A stretch of DNA of 64,000 nt from Arenicola marina (Eukaryota; Annelida; Polychaeta; Arenicolidae). Each line of letters opens with the position of its first letter. Positions within the stretch are counted from its first letter, which is position 1. Positions 30,993 to 43,540 of the stretch are shown in pieces. The translations under genes were made by a program, and so were the position numbers. The stretch lies in NCBI GenBank assembly GCA_964019135.1, contig OZ025258.1, positions 29,072,186 through 29,136,185 on the forward strand, given 5' to 3'. The notes under the pieces were generated by a model that searched no databases, was not told the DNA's origin, and saw only the letters and a list, made by a program, of their open reading frames with translations.

Positions 30993-33900
30993 CCCATGCA
31001 CTTGTTGCTGACACGGCCACCACTTTGCCCGCTGCCTGTTTGCGCGGTACATCACATATAACCGTCGGCAGAGGTTATCTTGGCAGTGACCTAACCTTCT
31101 CGTGACGTTGGGTCGAGGCGGAGATATATATATATATATATATATACGCAGCTATTTAGTCTTTAAATGTAGTTTAAGGCGGGGACGCGGGGCGGTCCAA
31201 CTCAAGGCTCATGGCATAGAGGGAATGTTAGCGTCAACACGCGACTTGAGCGGAAGGAGATGGCTGGTAGCGATGGATTACACGGAGGAGGGTGTAAGGC
31301 AAGAAGAAGGGTATTTGGACTGGAGGGGTGGTGAGGGGAGGGGGGGGGGGCGCTGAGGGAGTGGGAGGGTCTCAATGGCGTCCGTCCCTCACTAACTCAG
31401 CGATGGAGGCGCCCCCTCACGTGATGGTCGAGAGATAGCAGCCCTTTTACCGTTATCTCTCCGTGTCGCTTCCGCCGCGGTGAACGCCGCTCGTGCACCC
31501 GACCTTCAGGGCGACGTGACCTTGAGGTCAAGGACACCAGGGACGCCACGCCACAGGGGGTGGGAAAAAAAGGAATATTCAAATTTTCGAGCATGTTACT
31601 CCCTCCATAAGGTTGTGTTTGTGTGCGATGTGACACAAAGGAGCCCAAGGTTCCATGTCTTCTCCCGGACAAAGGTCTCACTTCGTCCTCCCCCTCCTCT
31701 CCCACCAAGCCTCCCGGGGCTAATATCTTAACCCACTTCATGTCTCGTTCGCGTCACCGCCTCGCCAATCACCTGCTCACAAGCTCCTCTGCCACCCTCA
31801 CCTGCAACAGGAAACCACTTCATGCGCCATTGAGTAGCACTTTGGGGGATTGTATAGGGTGTAGGTGGTGAGGAGGGACGGGCTGGCGGAGGTTGGAGGA
31901 ATGGAAGGGGGGTTCTTGAGGTATCACGAGGCGTCTCAGTTTATTGCCTCCGAAGCTTTCTCAGGTGCTTTTTGCTCCTGTCAAGACTGTCAGCGAGCTT
32001 TACCCATTGTTCTAGTAAGACACAGGGAGTCTGGATATTGCGCAGTAAGGTTGGTTTCCGAGAGCGGGAGAGACGTACTTGTAGTGTGAGGGAGGCGATA
32101 CCAGACAGACCAGCTGCTCGGCATAAGCTGTTAATGGAAGTAATAGTGGTGGCGTTTTAGCGCCGAAAACATGGTAAAAGGGTTAAAAAAACAGTGACAC
32201 GGCAGCCGAGTCCAAAGCCCAACAGAAAAATATTCCATATTGAGGGTGATAATTCACTCTGATAAATAGAGACAACAAACGGCCTGCGATATACACCTCA
32301 TCTTTTATACCGTGGCTTACACTAGTCAGACTGAGCCACCAACATCTCTAGCTCACCACAGACCACTATAGACATTCACCTAAAAAAGAAACCAGAAACA
32401 TTCAATATTTGTGAACCGGATTCAAATCAAAACTGTCTATATATAAATATATAGATATCCACATCCATACAACTTGTAACGACATGCAGGATGATCAGTG
32501 GAGACTTCAATGCAAGGATGGCATTTTGAAATGCATGATGTGCTTTTTCGTTCGTACGAGAGTCGCCGACATCTACGCCCACCTCACAGCCCCGGCCGCG
32601 ACCTTTGTGTTTACTGGACTATTAAATCCAGCTACTGGTCCCAACCTTGCCTTACCGAGGTACACAGCAGGATGTTTAACCAGGCGGCCGTCACCACTTC
32701 AGCCTTACCTTTCTACACAGGCCTCAGGGCTGGCTGCTCAGACCCGAGGTGGCATTTGACGCTACGGGGTTTTTCTTTTTTTATTACTGTGACTGGCTGC
32801 ACAGCCTCTTTTTATATACCCACTTTTTTTGTAAAGGTTCTTTGCTTTGTGTAATAATAACTGAGTCTTACAGACGGGAGATGCAGGGGGTAGGGAGGGA
32901 CCTTGCGGAACTTGCAGGGTGCGTAGGACGGGAGCATTGTGGCGTGGAATGTTTTATATAACGACACAGTGGCTTCATATTTACCACAGAGGCAATATTT
33001 TTTAGCATTCAAGTCGCTTCTTAAAAAAACAGAATAGTTCAAAAGTTGAAAGCCAATGGCAAACATGTCGGTTATATGATAGCTCCGTTAGTTGTTTTTT
33101 ATAGTAAAAAAACAATGACACAGCTGACGTGTGTGAATTACATACGATTTCCGCATGTCTTTTTTCACGGTAACAGTGACATCCCTGACTGCTCACTGAA
33201 GGGTGCCGCATAGACCTATTGCTTCTTAATAGACTACAGTATATGAATTACCCTCGTCTCGTAGCCTAAAAAAATATAAAAAAAATATAATACACCTCCA
33301 TATCCATTATCCATGCAGGACATCATAAAAACAAGGAGAGTGGGCGAGGGGCGGGGGGGGGGATTGGTTTGTGTTACATCATGGGTCTCTTGTTGTTTAA
33401 TGCTCGTCCTTGCGGGTATTGTAGAAGACGTGCAACTGTGATAAATGACGTGTAACTGTGATAAATGACGTGTACCGAGATTGCAATGATGGAGTGCCAA
33501 CATTATGTCCACAACTGGTGTTCTGTTTCATGTTGATTTGTATCTCATTATGCAAAGGACGCGAGAAATGAAGTATATCACGTGGGACGTTAATACCTAT
33601 ACATAACATTGTATGAAATCATGCTAGAGATCCTGAGTTTCTGGCGTTTTTTTTCCATTCTCTAACCCAGATTTTCTGGCGACAAAAGGCCAGCGTTACA
33701 GTTTCAGGTCGAATGACCTCTGGTGAAAGTTACATTGGCCTTTGGCTGGCAGGATCAAGGGTAGCCTTGTCGGGTCGGCGAAAACCGCGTCTCAGTCACC
33801 GTGATGCAGTACGGATGCCTGCATTCGTGTGGCAAGGTCATATCTGACGGTTTCTCAGTCCTCGCATATCCACCCACTCGGCGGCCCGTTGCGAGTAAGG

Positions 33901-34030
33901 ACAGACCGACTTTTATCTAAATGAGTCGTGGCGTCTTGCTGACAATGATGGCCTTAGCTAGCCTTTGTGGACGTTGTGGGGTGGTCCCTTACAGCGACCC
34001 GTGGGCGCTGGGGGTGACTCGCCCCTGGTC
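30993..34030. other. No gene recognised
   Basis: Contains a (TA)n run at 31125-31147, a short 22-bp duplication (GTGATAAATGACGTGTAACT) near 33440, and otherwise featureless sequence. Confidence 0.5.
31405..31421 (-). promoter_or_regulatory. CTCF-like motif
   Basis: Minus strand CGTGAGGGGGCGCCTCC, containing GAGGGGGCGCC, close to the CTCF core. Confidence 0.35.
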
Positions 34031-34032
34031 GT

Positions 34033-34834
34033 GAATACACCCTGGCGGCCTGCCTGGTGGTGGCCAGGTCGCCCTGGTGGTCCTGTGGTGGTCTGGCGTC
34101 TCATGGCGTGAAACATCCTGGCGGCCTGCCTGGTGGTGGCCAGGTCGCCCTGGTGGTCCTGTGGTGGTGTGGCGTCTCATGTCGTGAATACATCCTGGCG
34201 GCCTGCCTGGTGGTGGCCAGGTCGCCCTGGTGGTCCTGTGGTGGTCTGGCGTGTCATGGCGTGAAACATCCTGGCGGCCTGCCTGGTGGTGGCCAGGTCG
34301 CCCTGGTGGTCCTGTGGTGGTGTGGCGTCTCATGTCGTGAATACATCCTGGCGGCCTGCCTGGTGGTGGCCAGGTCGCCCTGGTGGTCCTGTGGTGGTCT
34401 GGCGTGTCATGGCGTGAATACATCCTGGCGGCCTGCCTGGTGGTGGCCAGGTCGCCCTGGTGGTCCTGTGGTGGTCTGGCGTCTCATGGCGTGAAACATC
34501 CTGGCGGCCTGCCTGGTGGTGGCCAGGTCGCCCTGGTGGTCCTGTGGTGGTGTGGCGTCTCATGTCGTGAATACATCCTGGCGGCCTGCCTGGTGGTGGC
34601 CAGGTCGCCCTGGTGGTCCTGTGGTGGTCTGGCGTGTCATGGCGTGAATACATCCTGGCGGCCTGCCTGGTGGTGGCCAGGTCGCCCTGGTGGTCCTGTG
34701 GTGGTCTGGCGTGTCATGGCGTGAATACACCCTGGCGGCCTGCCTGGTGGTGGCCAGGTCGCCCTGGTGGTCCTGTGGTGGTCTGGCGTGTCATGGCGTG
34801 AATACATCCTGGCGGCCTGCCTGGTGGTGGCCAG
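34033..34834. repeat. 76/78-bp minisatellite, about 10.4 copies
   Basis: Each unit starts CTGGCGGCCTGCCTGGTGGT and contains the inverted motif CCAGGTCGCCCTGG. Two tail types (TCATGGCGTGAAACATC and TCATGTCGTGAATACATC) alternate in parts of the array, so it grew partly by dimers. Confidence 0.96.
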
Positions 34835-36855
34835 CTTGGTAGGGATCGTCCTTTCTGGGGGCACGCATTGACCGTTAAGGTCCTGCCGCGACAATACCCT
34901 GGTGTTAAGTTGGTGTGAGGGAGAGGCCAGCAAGGTGCGCTGGGAATACCCAGCACGTAGTACAACTACTACTAAAGTTCTCGTTTCATGGATCAACTGC
35001 ATCAACTGCACCAATAATTATTGTTTAAAGGATGACAGGGCAGGATGGTGTGCAAGAAGTAACACCTTCTGCACCACAAATTGTAGTGTTTGAAGAAAAG
35101 GAAACACTGTTGTTGCGACCATCTCCTTTGGTATGAGCGATATACCAACCCCGCCACCCCCTCCCCCCCCCCCCCACCCCCTCCTCTCGGTTTGACAATC
35201 ATTTCACGGTCTATAAACTCCTCGTTAACAAATGGAATATAGCAAGACCTGAAAAAGGCCGATGTTACACACATCAGGAACGTCTTTACCGTTGACACAC
35301 CGAAGGCATTTGCTCATTTTCAAAGTGTTAAGTTTTTAATTATCGAATTTTTAGAAATGAATATTGTACATGTAGACGTGTAGCTGCAGACCGTAGCAAG
35401 ACGTCGTAATGTGTCTTCAACGCAAAGCACACTAAGACAAATAGCATAGCTTCAGAAAGCCCTGGTTCTTTGACCCACAAAGATGCTTACTAGACACCGT
35501 GGAAAGGACACCCTACTGCTCCGACCGAACTCATCGAGACAGCCGCAGGTGCTCCGGTTAAGGTCAGACATTCAGATGTCGATGTGTCTCGTGCAGACTG
35601 TCCACTTGCGGGGGTGATAAAGGGGGCGAGATGGTGAGACTGGTCCCAGATGGCCTGGATGCCTCAGATGGCGTGTCCCAGGTGGCAGTCAGTTCACCGA
35701 GGTCGTATCGGCGCGGTGTCTGCAGCTTGTCAATACAATGGACGCCACGCTGTCTGCAGATGGGGCGGGTACTGACCGACGGGATAGCCGGGACGTCTCT
35801 CTCTCTCTCGCTACGTCTCAAGCCTGCCATCTCCCACCCCCTCTTCCTTCTCCCCACTTCTCGTGCCATCCCATCCCCTTCACCCACTTCTTCCTTCTGC
35901 TTCTGTCTCACACTTGTTTTATCACATTCATAACATCGAAGGGCCGAAGAAAAATACAATATATATGTCTGTCCCTGAACTCAGATTGTTCTATTTGTCA
36001 AAATTGACGGCGCAAGCTTGGCGGCCTGTGCTGGGGGGGGGGGGGTGACTTGACAACCTCGTGATACTCGGTCCAGTGATTCTGAGTCATAGCAACATGA
36101 TTCAAATCGATGATCATGTGTTATTTGCGTGTTCAGTATAAATATCAGGCGAAGATCGCTGTGCGCCTCTGTCAGTCTGTAGGCCCAGCATGTCGAGGAA
36201 TGACGACAGTGTTGCTGTAGATCAGGGTGATTCTGAGGGTCGGGGTCATGTTTAACATGTCAGGGGAAGATCGAACTTATTCTATAAAACTAAGGGAAAG
36301 TCAAACAGCAGTGCTGCTGTATAGCATTAATTTAGTTCAATCACGTGGTATCTGTACTGCTTAGACTTTCGGATAACAGGTTCAAATAGATCCCCAAAAA
36401 ATGCTGATCTATATCAAAAATAGATTTAACTATTATTGTATGGCACCGATTTGTTTTAAAATGTTGTCAAAATGGGCCGTGATGGTAAGGATATCAGCGT
36501 TCTGGATATTAGCCCCAATAATGTATCAGCTTGAGGGTATAGACCATCTGCACTTGCGGCCATAGTTTCAGCTATTGCTGGGGGTGGATAGCTGGAAAAT
36601 ATTGCGTAATACTGAACCTTACCGCAAGCACCCTTGTACAGAAAGGACGGGAGCCGCGTTCCAGTACAGTCTCGTATTTTTTCTCTGCCTGTGAGGGTTT
36701 TATCAGGCAGTTCCCTTGTTATTTAGCAGCTGATAGGGAGACCATTAAACGAAACAGGGTTCAAAGGCCTATGCGTTAAGGCGACTAGTAGCACTGGCTG
36801 ACAGAAAGAGTGGGTGGGGGGGGGGGAGCAGAAGGTTGGCAGAGGAAAAGGAAGG
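34835..36855. other. No gene recognised
   Basis: Contains a C-rich run near 35160-35190 and a TATAAATA at 36139-36146 with a TCAGTC about 30 bases downstream that could be a core promoter. The first ATG after it opens only 21 codons, so no gene is proposed. Confidence 0.4.
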
Positions 36856-37265
36856 GTGCGAGAGGCAAGATTGGCAGTGGGGGAGGAAGGGTGTGAGAGG
36901 CGAGATTAGCAAGGACAGACGGGGGTTGTGGGAGGTAGGATTGGCAGTGGGAGAGGAGGGGTGTGAGAGGCGAGATTAGCAAGGACAGACTGGGGTTGTG
37001 GGAGGTGTGAGAGGCGAGATTAGCAAGGACAGACGGGGGTTGTGGGAGGTAGGATTGGCAGTGGGGGAGGAAGGGTGTGAGAGGCGAGATTAGCAAGGAC
37101 AGACGGGGGTTGTGGGAGGTAGGATTGGCAGTGGGAGAGGAAGGGTGTGAGAGGCGAGATTAGCAAGGACAGACGGGGGTTGTGGGAGGTAGGATTGGCA
37201 GTGGAAGAGAAGGGTATGGGAAGCTAGATTGGTATAGCGGAAGAGGTAGGGTCTCGAAGGCAAGA
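36856..37265. repeat. 70-bp minisatellite, about 5-6 copies
   Basis: Unit GGGTGTGAGAGGCGAGATTA + GCAAGGACAGACGGGGGTTG, then TGGGAGGTAGGATTGGCAGT; one unit is shortened to about 47 bp. Confidence 0.95.
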
Positions 37266-40200
37266 TTGGCAGAGGTAAAGGAAGGGTGCGGGATTTAGTA
37301 TTAGCGTGGAAACATGCAAGGTGCACCGCGGCAAGGCGATGGCGTCGTGTGAGATGCTGGGTGATGTCTCCTGTGATTTGTTTTCTGTTTCGGCGATATC
37401 TCTATTCCAGTTGTCACTACTATGGCCTTTCATGGAAGACAGGCCATTTCATGATTGATTGAGGAGGGAGAGAGGGGTGTGTGTGTTATATTGTGCCGGA
37501 TGTTGTGTTCGTGGTGTGTCTCCTGTTCAGCAGCGTATAGGCCCATGACCATCATAGCGTATATGTTGAGTGACGTATGCTTTCCCTCTGAGTGGCATAT
37601 ATATCGCTTGCATCTACTTTGAGTGACATGTTTGGCATATATCTTGGGTAGATATGACATAAGAAGGGTCTGTTTTGCGGTACACATTTGATTTGAAACC
37701 ACGCACCCTGTGCAAGGGGAGGTGTTCTGCCGCGTTTCCCTGAAGGCATTGCCTGCCTACCATAGACACACACCTTGCCGATGTGTCGGGTCACTGACGG
37801 TGGTTAGCAGTTATACACTCATGATATTCTATAATGTATGACCGCCAGACATCTTCGCACTTGAAGGAATAATTGGATTTTTTTTCAGTTTTTCTTCAGG
37901 CGCGAAAATAACGATGTTCTGGCGACAGATGCCTTGGAGGTTGACTTCCACACTGGGAGCGACTAATTGCCGAACTCGTTGTGCGAACGTCACTGACCGA
38001 GCAATGCCACCGCTCCCAGCCCCTCCTCCTGCCCTCACCCATCGCCCCAACTATGACCAGCCTGGCCTGCCCTGCCATCTCCTCTCATGCCTCGCAGTCA
38101 TGCATTAAGGAGCCTTGTAGGGGTATTGACATAATTATTTGTACGTTTGATTGCGGAATGTAACGTACTTGTCGTTCTTACCGCACATGCAGTCAGAGAG
38201 TAAGAACAAAAAAGTATATTTCCCACACATTTGTTACTGAAGAGTTAGACAGTATTGCAGTCATAGCGCCTAGCCAATGAGGTAACACCATTCCCATTAT
38301 TGTAATGGTCTCTGTTCGTGTAGATGCCTTCAACCTCGAACCCTCCCATACCGAAACAATGACAGTGATATGATATGAATGTGAAAGAATATCTTCTGTC
38401 CACAGCTTGAGGAAGACTTTTCGTCTTCACCTCATCCTCATGTATCTTGTAGCTTGTGAGAAGCTTGAATAAAGCCACTTGACATCTTGGCAGCTAAAAG
38501 AGTCATCCATTTCTACATTCGATGGAAGTGGTTTGATTTTGCGGTCGGTTGATCTCTTGGTTCTCGCAGATGAGCGCTCTGTGCCATGCTGCGTGTTACT
38601 GCAACCCAAACACGTCACTTCCGGTGGGCCCGCATTAACGGCCGAGGTCCGTGCGGGACGCCGGTCACACGGGAGACCGAAGTCCCATCAATATTTGATG
38701 TCTTCGCCGCCAGAATGGTAGCCAGTATGTAGCCCTGGCCCGGCGGTAACCCAAACCCCGCCTCTACCCCCACCCTCTCCCCTCTCCTCCCCTCACTGTG
38801 TCCACCTGTATTCTTAACCATCTGGCGAAAGCCCAGCTTCGCCATTCATCCCATCCACCCTCCCGCCCTCATACCCCCTCTATCCTGCCCCCCCCCCCCC
38901 CCCACCACCGCCACCCCTTCCCTACATTCCAACCACCGTCCTGTGTATCGGATAAAGTGTCCAATAATACGTTATTGTGATGCGAGCAGCGCCGTGGCTA
39001 CTGCCACCCATTCTGCGGGCCTCACGTGGTATATCTGGGCCAATGGGGTGAGGCAGGCGGCGTGATGCGGCAGCCATTGGAGTGGCGATACTGGTTGACC
39101 CGACGGGTACGCGGGCCGCCTCCACGCCACTCACTGCCTGGTCCCCGCGGCGGCGCCACTCACTGCCTGGTCCCCGTGGCGGCGCCATTCTGTTATTGTT
39201 CGATAGTAAAACCAATGCAGGCTGGGCTTGTATCGATCTGGACACACCTGAGGCTCACCGTGTCACGTCTTCTGCGGGATATAACGGGCCTATGGGGCCA
39301 AGTCTGCCACGGGCACGGTATCAGCCACTGCGGCAGGTTACCGTGTAATATAGACAGTGAAACGATAGGGTACTCACAGTTAGCCCTCAAATTATCCCAA
39401 AAAGCCAGCCGACATAGCCATAAGCAGACCCAGACACCTCCAATGGATTTCCTCATTCACCAAGTAAAGGTGCATACTAGCGTATTTATTGCACATTCCT
39501 TCTGGGATATCATCTGACATATCTTCTGACATAGTTGTCTTATCTTGAGCTGTGCTACACATCCAAACATATATCTCGCTTCAAACTCATGTCACCTTCA
39601 TAAGTCCTTGTGAAGCTCCGATAAACACCACCGGCTCGCCATCGAACAAGGGCGCATGAAGGTCAAACGTAATGCCTCAAGTGGAAATAAATGTTCTGTG
39701 AAAAGCTCTTTCCCATACACCCAGCATCATCAAACACATCCACGCCATCTCAAAGAGTGGAAGTAACGCATTTATATAATTATTAAATAAATGACACGCT
39801 AAATATGTAGAAAGTAGCGTAACATATAGACATCGGACGACACTGATAATGGTTTAATAAATAGTAACGAAAACAAACTTTTGTCCGGAATATTTCTGTA
39901 TGCAATATGATATTTATGGATATAAATGCGTTATGCTGTACAAATAACCGATGCTCAACCGAGACAAAAGTCGTCAACGTTGTCCCTCGATTCTGACTCA
40001 TCCTTGGCGCGGTTCTTGCAAAAAGTGAAGGCGTGTTCACGGTCCGTGGCAGACGTACCTCAGATACCATACATTGATTATCTGATGGCCCGCTGAATAC
40101 TCAATGAGGGCTGCTAGATTAGCGATCTAGTCGACAGGATAAAACACGTGCCGACATCAGTTACAAAACATGGCTTCCTAAAATGCCGGAAGGCTCCCCC

Positions 40201-40790
40201 GGCGAGTGTATGTTATAGTTACGAAGCCCCCTGCCACTGGTGGTATGAGTTTTTTTAATGTCTGGATGGGGAGAGGAGGCGGGGAGGAGGGAGGTGGGGG
40301 TGGGTATCTAAAATGGAGCACTATTGTGTCTCAATAGAACAGGTTGTGCTGATGGTGAGATGGATATGGTTTGTGGAAGGGTGGGGGGTGGGCGGCAGGG
40401 GGAGGGGGTACGAGATTGCATGACGATATCCCGCGGTTTTTATCCGGGCAACCCGAGGCTGAGTGACAGGAAAAGTCACGTGGTCCACTCCCTGCAGCAT
40501 GGAATTCTGGGAAGGCCTTTTATCGACTAGGCTTCCACTTGCACGGTGGCAGGTGACTCCGTTGGGATGACAACAATCCCGTTGCCATGGTGACGTCGTC
40601 GCAATGGTAATGTGTCCCCATAATGGACCTCTTTTCTCTCTCTTGCTCTTCTTCTCTCCCAATCTCTTTCTTGATGTATTATTTCGTTAAAAAAAATGAA
40701 TAGCATACTTTAATTTACATTTAACGTTCGCCATTTTTTTTACTTCGACCCGTTGTAAATTTCAATTGCGTGCCGCATGCAGAATGACGT
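37266..40790. other. No gene recognised
   Basis: Featureless apart from a C18 run near 38889 and a 34-bp tandem duplication at about 39124-39190 (CACTCACTGCCTGGTCCCCG). Confidence 0.5.
40581..40594. promoter_or_regulatory. RFX X-box overlapping a CRE-like site
   Basis: GTTGCCATGGTGAC matches all 14 X-box positions and overlaps TGACGTCG, a CRE-like site. It lies about 200 bp before a large TGACGTGG array. Confidence 0.4.
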
Positions 40791-40794
40791 AACC

Positions 40795-42715
40795 GGCAGT
40801 GGGACAATAGACTAGTGACGTGAGCCTCAGTGTCACGACAAGGCTAGTGACGTGGGCCTCAGTGTCAGGACAGTAGACTAGTGACGTGGGCTTCAGTGTC
40901 ATGACAATAGAGAAGTGACGTGGGCCTCAGTGTCACGACAATAGACTAGTGACGTGGGCTTCAGTGTCATGACAATAGAGAAGTGACGTGGGCCTCAGTG
41001 TCACGACAATAGACTAGTGACGTGGGCTTCAGTGTCATAACAATAGACTAGTGACGTGGGCCCCAGTGTCACGATAATAGACTAGTGACGTGGGCTTCAG
41101 TGTCATGACAATAGACTAGTGACGTGGGCCTCAGTGTCACGACAATAGATTAGTGACGTGGGCTTCAGTGTCATGACAAGACTAGTGACGTGGGCCTCAG
41201 TGTCACGACAATAGACTAGTGACGTGAGCCTCAGTGTCAAGACAAGACTAGTGACGTGGGCCTCAGTGTCACGACAATAGACTAGTGACGTGGGCCTCAG
41301 TGTCACGACAATAGACTAGTGACGTGGGCTTCAGTGTCATGACAAGACTAGTGACGTGGGCTTCAGTGTCATGACAATAGAGAAGTGACGTGAGCCTCAG
41401 TGTCACGACAATAGACTAGTGGCGTGGGCTTCAGTGTCATGACAAGACTAGTGACGTGGGCTTCAGTGTCATGACAATAGAGAAGTGACGTGGGCTTCAG
41501 TGTCACGACAATAGACTAGTGACGTGGGCTTCAGTGTCATGACAATAGAGAAGTGACGTGGGCCTCAGTGTCACGACAATAGACTAGTGACGTGGGCTTC
41601 AGTGTCATGACAATAGACTAGTGACGTGGGCCCCAGTGTCACGACAATAGACTAGTGACGTGGGATTCAGTGTCATGACAATAGACTAGTGACGTGGGCC
41701 TCAGTGTCACGACAATAGATTAGTGACGTGGGCTTCAGTGTCATGACAAGACTAGTGACGTGGGCCTCAGTGTCACGACAATAGATTAGTGACGTGGGCC
41801 TCAGTGTCATGACAAGACTAGTGACGTGGGCCTCAGTGTCACGACAATAGACTAGTGACGTGAGCCTCAGTGTCACGACAAGACTAGTGACGTGGGCCTC
41901 AGTGTCACGACAATAGACTAGTGACGTGAGCCTCAGTGTCACGACAAGACTAGTGACGTGGGCCTCAGTGTCACGACAATAGAGAAGTGACGTGAGCCTC
42001 AGTGTCACGACAATAGACTAGTGACGTGGGCTTCAGTGTCACAACAATAGACTAGTGAAGTGGGCTTCAGTGTCATGACAAGACTAGCGACGTGGGCCTC
42101 AGTGTCACGACAATAGACTAGTGACGTGGGCTTCAGTGTCATGACAATAGAGAAGTGACGTGGGCTTCAGTGTCACGACAATAGACTAGTGACGTGGGCC
42201 TCATTGTCAGCACAATAGACTAGTGACGTGGGCCTCATTGTCAGCACAATAGACTAGTGACGTGGGCTTCATTGTCACGACAAGACTAGCGACGTGGGCC
42301 TCAGTGTCACGACAATAGACTAGTGACGTGGGCTTCAGTGTCATGACAAGACTAGTGACGTGGGCTTCAGTGTCATGACAATAGACTAGTGACGTGGGCT
42401 TCAGTGTCATGACAATAGACTAGTGACGTGGGCCCCAGTGTCACGACAATAGACTAGTGACGTGGGATTCAGTGTCATGACAATAGACTAGTGACGTGGG
42501 CCTCAGTGTCACGACAATAGATTAGTGACGTGGGCTTCAGTGTCATGACAAGACTAGTGACGTGGGCCTCATTGTCAGCACAATAGACTAGTGACGTGGG
42601 CCTCATTGTCAGCACAATAGACTAGTGACGTGGGCCTCATTGTCAGCACAATAGACTAGTGACGTGGGCCTCATTGTCAGCACAATAGACTAGTGACGTG
42701 GGCCTCAGTGTCAGG
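40795..42715. repeat. 31/34-bp minisatellite carrying TGACGTGG
   Basis: About 57 units: ACTAGTGACGTGGGCCTCAG + TGTCACGACAATAG, with 31-bp versions lacking ATA. Nearly every unit has TGACGTG(G/A), the motif bound by ATF6/XBP1-type bZIP factors in animals. Unit subtypes (gggcct/gggctt; tcacg/tcatg; agaag/actag) recur in blocks. Confidence 0.97.
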
Positions 42716-43496
42716 ACAATTGCATGTCATTTTAAATAGCTCCGTGATAACATTACCGTAACATTAAGCCCCCATCCATGTAATTACTATAGTTGTGGGG
42801 TTGACTTACCCCTTTGTTCCTTTTGCGACGCCATAATCGTTAAGTTAACGCGAACGACACGTGCAATGGAACTATATTTTTTAACATCTTTATTTCTTTT
42901 GCACTTTCTCTGCGCCAAAATGTAACTCGTGAAACGTGATATGTAGCGAGCGGCGTTTTCTGTGTTCAAAGTTTAAGAAGGAGAAGGGGAAAAAAACACC
43001 GGTTTCGGTTGTTCAGTTTTGCGGTCTTTTCTCGGTCCCAGTCTACTTGTAACACAGTCTGAAGCATTCCACGCTACCACAAGACGTATGGGGTTTTATG
43101 GATTTTTCCTTGCGGTATGGGCCCCGGGAACCATCTGAAAATTTATCTTTCAATCAGGCGGTCCTAGCTGGATTCTAACAAAATTATATAGGGTTCTGTT
43201 GTGCGTGTTCTCCACATGACTCCCGTCTAAATATAGTTCCTAATCAACCGATACAGAGTACATGACTTTTATTATTGCTTTGTTGGGGAAAAAAATCGTT
43301 GAACGCTGTATAGTGTTATGTTCAAGGTTGAAATGACGTGTAATGCGAAGTAAAGGCCGCAATATCCCCGAGCATACGGGTGTTGATGGACGTCTGTCCC
43401 TTTATGCATGTGAACTAGATCGAAAGCGAGCCATACATACATATCCCAGTTTGACCTTGCCCAAAACAGAAGAGATGGCTTCCAATGGGGGGCATA

Positions 43497-43540
<44 letters not shown>

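Noticed and set aside
36139-36250. TATAAATA with a downstream initiator-like TCAGTC
   Set aside because: Only a 21-codon frame follows; not enough to call a gene.
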